Below are positions 59,113-64,000 of a DNA stretch of 64,000 bases, one piece after another (position 1 is the stretch's first letter; every line of letters starts with the position of its first letter). A model generated the notes under the pieces. It ran no database searches. It was not told the origin of the DNA and was given only the letters and a program-made list of their open reading frames with translations. The translations under genes were made by a program, and so were the position numbers. The DNA is from Myxococcales bacterium (lineage in GTDB: Bacteria; Myxococcota_A; Polyangia; Haliangiales; Haliangiaceae). Location: contig JADJGV010000001.1 in assembly GCA_016707895.1 (NCBI GenBank), forward strand, positions 297,501-361,500, in the 5' to 3' direction.

Positions 59113-60401
59113 GGCGTGGTCCGCTCGCCGTGGTAGCCGCGCCACGGCGGCTCGGGGTGGCGGCGATCGCGGATGCGCACCGGCGTGCCGGTGGCGAGGT
59201 CGGCGGGATCGTCGGCCAGGGTCGCGCGCGTGGCCCAGCCGGCCGGCACGTCCGGCCCGACGAAGTCGAACAGCCGCGCGGCGTCGGCCGGCGACAGGTT
59301 CACGCAGCCGTGGCTGCGCGGCGTGCCGAAGCCGTCGTGCCAGTAGGCGCCGTGCAGCGCGAAGTTCTTGCGGAAGCCCATCGACCACGGCACCTCGGCG
59401 ACGTCCCAGTGGGCGCGCGCCCCGTCGGGGCTGCGCATGCGCCGCCGCTCGGCCTTCTCGCGCACGCGGTACACGCCGATCGGCGTGCGCCACTTCTTGC
59501 GCCCGGTCGACACCATCGTCGCGTACACCGGCGTCGCGCCCTCGTACGCGATCAGCACTTGCTGATCGAGATCGACGTCGATCCACCGCGCGTCGGCGGC
59601 GACGCCGGCCGGCGCCGCGGTCTGGCGCGCGACGCGCAACCGCGCGGTCTCGACCCAGCGATCGGCGCCGATCCGGGTCCAGCGCCCGCTGGCCTCGAAC
59701 ACCGCGACGACCGTGCGCGGCGCGAGCTGCTCGACCACCGCGGCCCGCCGGGCCGGCGCCGCCACCACGTCGATCGGCTCGCCGCGGCGCGCCGGCACCG
59801 CCCACGCGAACGGCCACGCCGGCGGCGGCGCCTGCGTCGGATCGAAGCCGGCCCAGCCGCTGGGCGTGCGCATCGACAGCGCGCGCTCGGGCAGGTAGCC
59901 CTGATCGGTCTCGAGGTAGCGCACGCCGCCGACCTTCACGCTCTTGGCGCGGATCGCCACGAACGTCGTGCCGGGGATCGTGCCGGTCGGCACGCCGGCG
60001 CGGACGTCGGCCTGGGTCGCGAACACGTCGACCTGATCGCCGCGCACGTCGGCGTACGGCCCCAGCGACAGCGCCGGATCGAGCGGCGGGTCGTCCGACG
60101 GCCGGACGTCCTTGGCGCACACCGCGCCGCGCGGCGCCAGCACCAGCCACAGCGGGCAGCGACGATCGCCGGCCACGACGTCGGTCCAGGCGAGCCGCGC
60201 GTCCTTGCGCAGCTGGCCGATCGGCTGGCGGCGCGCCGGCGCCGGATAGATCGTGGCGTGGCGGCCGCGGGCGGCCAGCGACCGCGTCGACGCCGGCCAG
60301 CCCAGGCGATCGACGCCGGGGAGATCGTCGGCGCGCGCCGGCGCGGCCCCGACCGCGAGCGTCGCGAGCGTCGCGAGCAGCGCGAGCAGCCCCCGGGTCA
60401 C
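59109..60401 (-). CDS. L,D-transpeptidase (YkuD domain)
   Basis: A 430-residue exported protein (signal ending GAAPARADD). The N-terminal ~270 residues contain SH3-like segments (ATIYPAPARRQPIGQL, TVVAVFEASGRWTRIG). The YkuD domain follows: YATMVSTGRKKWRTPIG, FALHGAYWHDGFGTPRSHGC with catalytic Cys in SHGCVNLS. These enzymes form 3-3 peptidoglycan cross-links or attach lipoproteins to the wall. Overlaps both operon neighbours by four bases. Confidence 0.88.
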   Translation of the reverse strand: MTRGLLALLATLATLAVGAAPARADDLPGVDRLGWPASTRSLAARGRHATIYPAPARRQPIGQLRKDARLAWTDVVAGDRRCPLWLVLAPRGAVCAKDVRPSDDPPLDPALSLGPYADVRGDQVDVFATQADVRAGVPTGTIPGTTFVAIRAKSVKVGGVRYLETDQGYLPERALSMRTPSGWAGFDPTQAPPPAWPFAWAVPARRGEPIDVVAAPARRAAVVEQLAPRTVVAVFEASGRWTRIGADRWVETARLRVARQTAAPAGVAADARWIDVDLDQQVLIAYEGATPVYATMVSTGRKKWRTPIGVYRVREKAERRRMRSPDGARAHWDVAEVPWSMGFRKNFALHGAYWHDGFGTPRSHGCVNLSPADAARLFDFVGPDVPAGWATRATLADDPADLATGTPVRIRDRRHPEPPWRGYHGERTTP

Positions 60402-60892
60402 GGCTTGCAGACCGCGCCCCACCGCGTGCACGCGCCGCCCGACCACGCCTCGCAGCTGCGGTGCAGGCCGTCGGTCGGATCGAACGCGCAGCCGCCGGCC
60501 GGCTGGCACGGCTTGCCGAACGCGGCGCACTGGCCCTCGCTGGGCGCGTCGCAGCGGCGGTAGGCCTTGCTGGCGGCGTCGAACATGCAGCCGTCGGCCG
60601 GCACGCAGCGGGCGCCGAAGTGGAAGCAGCTGCCGGCGCCCGACGACAGGCACGTGAAGTACGCGCCGCCGACGATGCCGCCGTGGTAGACGCAGCCGGG
60701 CGCGGGGCACGAGTTGTCGATCGCCACCGCGCCGCCGCCGCCGCCGTCGACGTGGCTGGTGCCGCTGCCGCCGCCGCCCCGCGGGCCCGAGCCGCTGCCC
60801 GGACCGCCGCCGCCGGGCGAGGTCACCGCGGTCCCGGGGCCGGGGCAGGCGGTGGCGAGCAGCAGCAGGGACACCACGCAGGCGCGAACCAT
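60398..60892 (-). CDS. Cysteine-rich lipoprotein, first gene of LDT operon
   Basis: A 164-residue lipoprotein (VSLLLLATACPGPG) with a Gly/Ser linker and about 14 Cys in repeated CxxxGxxC-type spacing (GSCFHFGARCVPADGCMFD, GQCAAFGKPCQPAGGCAFD). ATG 60892 is preferred over one 27 codons upstream. Likely a surface or periplasmic binding protein working with the transpeptidase. Confidence 0.75.
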   Translation of the reverse strand: MVRACVVSLLLLATACPGPGTAVTSPGGGGPGSGSGPRGGGGSGTSHVDGGGGGAVAIDNSCPAPGCVYHGGIVGGAYFTCLSSGAGSCFHFGARCVPADGCMFDAASKAYRRCDAPSEGQCAAFGKPCQPAGGCAFDPTDGLHRSCEAWSGGACTRWGAVCKP

Positions 60893-60938
60893 CGCGTCGA
60901 GGCTACCGCGGCGGGTGCAGCGATGCCACCCTGGCACC

Positions 60939-61562
60939 ATGCCGACGCGCTTCGCCGACGCCCCGCTGGCCATCCCGCCCGCGTGCGCCGCCGCGGTGAT
61001 CGCCGCGTGGTCGACCCCGCCGCGCGCGTACCACGACCTGGCGCACCTCGACCTCGTGCTGGCCGAGTTCCACGCCGCCGCGGCCCGCGCGCCGTGGCGG
61101 CAGCCGCGCGAGGTGTACTGGGCGCTGGCCTGCCACGACGCGATCTACGTCGCCGGCGCCAGCGACAACGAGGCCCGGAGCGCCGACCTCGCCGACGCGC
61201 TGGCGATCGCGCACCTCGCGCCCGACCTCGACCGCGCCGCGGTGCGCGCGATGATCCTGGCGACCGCCCGCCACGGCGCGATCGCCGGCGAGCGGCTCGA
61301 CCTCGACACCGCGCGGATGCTCGACTGCGATCTGGCGATCCTCGGCGCCCCGCCCGCGCGCTTCGACGCCTACGACGCGGCGATCGCCGTCGAGTACGCC
61401 CACGTGCCGGCGGCGGCGTTCCGCGCCGGCCGCCGCGCCTTCCTCGCCAGCCTGCTCGCCGCGCCGCGCATCTTCTGCTCCGACGACGGCCACGCCCGGC
61501 TCGACGCCGCCGCCCGGTCCAACCTGTCGCGCGCGGTGGCCCGGCTCGCGATCGACGCTTGA
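60939..61562 (+). CDS. HD-superfamily metal-dependent hydrolase
   Basis: A 207-residue soluble protein of the predicted HD phosphohydrolase group sometimes labelled NMDA-receptor-like: PPRAYHDLAHLDLVL carries the first His pair, ALACHDAIYVAGASDNE the HD, ATARHGA a further His, and LDCDLAILG the closing Asp. Metal ligands are complete. Substrate unknown, probably a nucleotide. Divergent from the Cys-rich lipoprotein. Confidence 0.82.
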   Translation: MPTRFADAPLAIPPACAAAVIAAWSTPPRAYHDLAHLDLVLAEFHAAAARAPWRQPREVYWALACHDAIYVAGASDNEARSADLADALAIAHLAPDLDRAAVRAMILATARHGAIAGERLDLDTARMLDCDLAILGAPPARFDAYDAAIAVEYAHVPAAAFRAGRRAFLASLLAAPRIFCSDDGHARLDAAARSNLSRAVARLAIDA

Positions 61563-61602
61563 TCCTCGCGCGCCGCCGCGCGGTCGAGGTAGGTTCAGCG
61601 CC

Positions 61603-63573
61603 ATGCGCGCGCTCGTTGTCGTGGCCATGGCCTCCCTCGCGTTCGGTTGCGGTGACGACGGCGGCGGCACGCCGTTCCCGGTGCCCGCCGAGTGCAACCC
61701 GCTCGGCGGCGGCCACTGCATGGAGCCGTGGCCGTCGTCGGTCTACGAGGTCGCCGACACCACCAGCGCGACCGGCGTGCGCCTGGCCATCCCCGACGGC
61801 GGCCTGCTCACCAACTCCAACGGCGACAAGGTCGTCCCGGCGCCGTGGAACAAGGCCGACGGGTTCTCGGCGGCCGCCGCCATCGTCACCGCGTTCCCCG
61901 GCGGCATCGACGGCGCCAACCTGGTCGATCAGCTGCACTTCGCCGACAGCCTGACCGCGACCAGCCCGACGGTGCTGCTCGATCTCACCAGCGGGGAGCG
62001 CGTCGCGCACTTCGCCGAGCTCGACGTCACCGCGGCCAGCACGCCCGACAGCCAGGCGCTGTACATCCGCCCGGCCGCGCGCCTGACCGCGGGCCACCGC
62101 TACGGCGTCGCGATCCGCAAGAGCCTCAAGGCCAAGGGCGGCGGCGCGCTGCCGATCGCGCCCGGGTTCCAGGCGCTGCTCGACGGCCGGGACGTCGATC
62201 ACCCGCTGTTCGCGCGGGCCCGCGACCGCTTCGGCGCGCTGCGCGACGCGCTGGCCACCGCCGGCGTGCCCGCCGACGATCTGGTGCTGGCCTGGGACTT
62301 CACGGTCGGCTCCGACGAGTTCGTCCACCGGCTGCCGCGCTCGGCCCGCGATCAGGTGGTCGAGCGCCTCGCCACCACCCGCCAGACCTACCGCATCGAC
62401 GACGACTCGATGGTCGACGCCAACATCCGCCGCCGCATCGACGGCTTCGTCACCGCGCCGCTGTTCCTGACCCAGAACGGCGCCTACAACCCCGGCACGA
62501 CGCTGGCGCTGGGCAGCGACGGCCTACCCGCCTACCAGGGCATGTACGAGATCCCGTTCACGGCGGTCATCCCGACCTGCGCGTACACCGCGACCGCCCC
62601 GATCGGCATCATGATGTACGGCCACGGCCTCAACGGCGCGGGCTCGCAGGCGGCCTCGGGCGCGATCCGCGACACCGCCGTCGCCGCGTGCGTGATCAGC
62701 ATCGGCACCGACATGCGCGGCATGAGCGAGAAGGACATCGGCAACATCGCGCGCGCGCTGTCGGACCTCAACCACGGCGACGAGATCTTCGAGGTGCTGG
62801 TGCAGGGCATCGCCAACCACGTCGCGCTCGAGCGGGCGATGGAGACGGTGCTCGCCGAGGAGTTGTTCGTGTGCCGCCCCGAGGACGCCACCGCCACCGG
62901 CTGCACGGCCGGCGCCCGCCTGGCCGATCCGACCAAGCTCTACTACTACGGCCTGTCGCAGGGCCACATCTTCGGCACCACCGTGGTCGCGTACGCGGCC
63001 AAGATCCGCCGCGGCGTGATCGGCGTCGGCGGCGGCAACTACTCGACGATGCTCGAGCGCTCGACCGACTGGCCCACCTACAAGACGATCTTGCTCGGCA
63101 CCTACCCCGATCCGTTCGACGTCGTGCTGGCGATCAGCCTGTTCCAGCAGCGCTGGGACCAGACCGAGACCTCGGGCGTCGCCAACGTCGTGCTGGCCGG
63201 CGCGCCGCTGGGCTCGCCGCCCAAGCAGCTCTTGCTGCACATGGCGATCGGCGACGACGAGGTGCCCAACCTGGCCACCGAGTGGCAGGCGCGCACGATG
63301 GGCATCCCGGCGCTGTCGCCGGCGTCGGCCTACACGCCGTACGGCATGACCGCGATGGCCGGGCCGATCGTCGGCGGCAGCGCGCTGGTGGTGATGGACG
63401 GCGGCGCGCCCGCGGTGCCGCTGACCAACGAGCCGGCGCCCGAGACCGGCATGCACAGCCTGACCCGCACCCAGGCCGCGAGCCGCCGCCAGATCAAGCG
63501 CTTCTTCGAGACCGGCGAGATCGTCAACGAGTGCGCCGGCGCCTGCCTGTGCGCGCAGCACCAGTGCGATTGA
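61603..63573 (+). CDS. Large lipoprotein of the alpha/beta-hydrolase type
   Basis: A 656-residue lipoprotein (MASLAFGCGDDGGG). The C-terminal half contains IGIMMYGHGLNGAGSQ and YYYGLSQGHIFGT, a GLSQG nucleophile elbow, as in lipase-like hydrolases; the N-terminal half is beta-rich with an LYIRPAARLTAGHRYGVAI motif common to secreted bacterial lipase-type proteins. Two Cys pairs lie near the C-terminus (ECAGACLCAQHQC). Probably a surface esterase. Confidence 0.75.
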   Translation: MRALVVVAMASLAFGCGDDGGGTPFPVPAECNPLGGGHCMEPWPSSVYEVADTTSATGVRLAIPDGGLLTNSNGDKVVPAPWNKADGFSAAAAIVTAFPGGIDGANLVDQLHFADSLTATSPTVLLDLTSGERVAHFAELDVTAASTPDSQALYIRPAARLTAGHRYGVAIRKSLKAKGGGALPIAPGFQALLDGRDVDHPLFARARDRFGALRDALATAGVPADDLVLAWDFTVGSDEFVHRLPRSARDQVVERLATTRQTYRIDDDSMVDANIRRRIDGFVTAPLFLTQNGAYNPGTTLALGSDGLPAYQGMYEIPFTAVIPTCAYTATAPIGIMMYGHGLNGAGSQAASGAIRDTAVAACVISIGTDMRGMSEKDIGNIARALSDLNHGDEIFEVLVQGIANHVALERAMETVLAEELFVCRPEDATATGCTAGARLADPTKLYYYGLSQGHIFGTTVVAYAAKIRRGVIGVGGGNYSTMLERSTDWPTYKTILLGTYPDPFDVVLAISLFQQRWDQTETSGVANVVLAGAPLGSPPKQLLLHMAIGDDEVPNLATEWQARTMGIPALSPASAYTPYGMTAMAGPIVGGSALVVMDGGAPAVPLTNEPAPETGMHSLTRTQAASRRQIKRFFETGEIVNECAGACLCAQHQCD

Positions 63574-63599
63574 CGCTCAGGCGCCGCGCGTAGCGCCGC

Positions 63600-64000
63600 T
63601 CACCACGGCGTCGCGCCGCCCTGCCAGTGCAGGAAGCCGCCCGAGGTGCGGGCGTCGAGCCGATCGATCTGCGCAAGCACGCCGCGCGCCGAGTCGGCCA
63701 CCGGCGTCGGCGCCGCGCGGCCGCCCATGTCGGTCTGGACCCAGCCGGGATCGATCACCGCCGACCAGATGCCCTCGGCGGCGAGGTCGCGGGCCAGCGA
63801 GCGCGACGCCATGTTGAGCGCGGCCTTGGCCATGCGGTAGCCGTACCAGCCGCCGCTGGTGTTGTCGGCGATCGACGCCATCCCCGACGACAGGTGCGCC
63901 AGCTTCTTGCCGCGGCCGCGGCGCAGCGCCGGCAGCAGCGCCTCGGCGATCCGCAGCGGCGCCAGCGCGTTGATCGCGAAGCACCGGGCCAGCTCGTCGT
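63600..64000 (-). CDS. Short-chain dehydrogenase/reductase, partial (5' end outside window)
   Basis: The last ~133 residues of an SDR: AINALAPLRIAEALLPAL (the conserved Asn strand), LSSG for the catalytic Ser region, YGYRMAKAALNM with the YxxxK pair, and IDPGWVQTDMGG. The frame continues past the right edge. NAD(P)-dependent oxidoreductase; substrate not predictable. Confidence 0.85.
   Translation of the reverse strand, partial: DELARCFAINALAPLRIAEALLPALRRGRGKKLAHLSSGMASIADNTSGGWYGYRMAKAALNMASRSLARDLAAEGIWSAVIDPGWVQTDMGGRAAPTPVADSARGVLAQIDRLDARTSGGFLHWQGGATPW

Overview
The window is about 72% GC chromosomal DNA from a bacterium that looks like a member of the Myxococcota (Polyangia/Haliangiales-like). 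The evidence is several Hanks-type Ser/Thr kinases with PEGA or zinc-ribbon modules, many lipoproteins whose lipobox is followed by Gly/Asp-rich tails, SpoIIE and PP2C phosphatases, a GH44 hydrolase and DUF2760/Hsp70 chaperones. Genes are dense, GTG starts are common, and neighbouring genes often overlap by 4 bases (GTGA/ATGA). No integrase, transposase, CRISPR array or rRNA operon is seen.

Layout. 0.5-11.5 kb: signalling genes (two kinases, a LysM protein, a lipoprotein, a PilZ/receiver protein, a SpoIIE phosphatase) and a large Hsp70-like ATPase. 12.1-19.4 kb: an array of 37 assignable tRNA genes plus tRNA-like RNAs, interrupted by only two protein genes, a Ro60/Rsr orthologue (TROVE + vWA) and an HNH nuclease. 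19.5-30.6 kb: an RRM protein, a fasciclin lipoprotein, a UGA-containing SelW-type selenoprotein, malic enzyme-phosphotransacetylase, GH44, a beta-propeller lipoprotein, DUF2760-Hsp70 and a Cys-rich lipoprotein. 30.8-41.2 kb: a membrane kinase, a PP2C operon, a double-receiver protein, aminopeptidase P, and an aminotransferase / RpiB-like / CDP-alcohol phosphatidyltransferase operon. 41.2-64 kb: envelope proteins, haloalkane dehalogenase, a phosphoesterase, a frameshifted radical-SAM gene, an XRE regulator, RluF, a flippase-like protein, esterases, a poly(A)-polymerase-like nucleotidyltransferase, a second RRM gene, an L,D-transpeptidase operon, and a partial SDR at the right edge.

The array is the outstanding region. 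By anticodon it covers all twenty amino acids, but its tRNAs deviate at positions that are almost invariant elsewhere. Fourteen have C33 instead of U33. Eleven have G55 instead of U55 in the T-loop, and in the same eleven G18 is replaced by A or C, whereas all 24 tRNAs with a normal TTC T-loop keep G18-G19. This covariation with intact stems argues for selection, not decay. Three tRNAs (Pro, Thr, Gly) are interrupted between the D-arm and the anticodon stem by related 49-62 nt structured inserts; removing the insert restores a canonical tRNA. Two further copies of the insert lie in tRNA-like RNAs. Three Leu tRNAs lack the long variable arm. Downstream of the Ro60 gene is a 46-nt piece resembling 23S rRNA helix 69 and its flank, set among GNRA-capped hairpins, and a 136-nt closed-stem RNA is a Y-RNA candidate.

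My reading is a dedicated RNA island: a divergent, possibly anticodon-nuclease-resistant or non-ribosomal tRNA set, co-located with the RNA-surveillance protein Ro60. Sequences and pairings are read directly. Functions of the island, splicing of the inserts and the Y-RNA role are inference.
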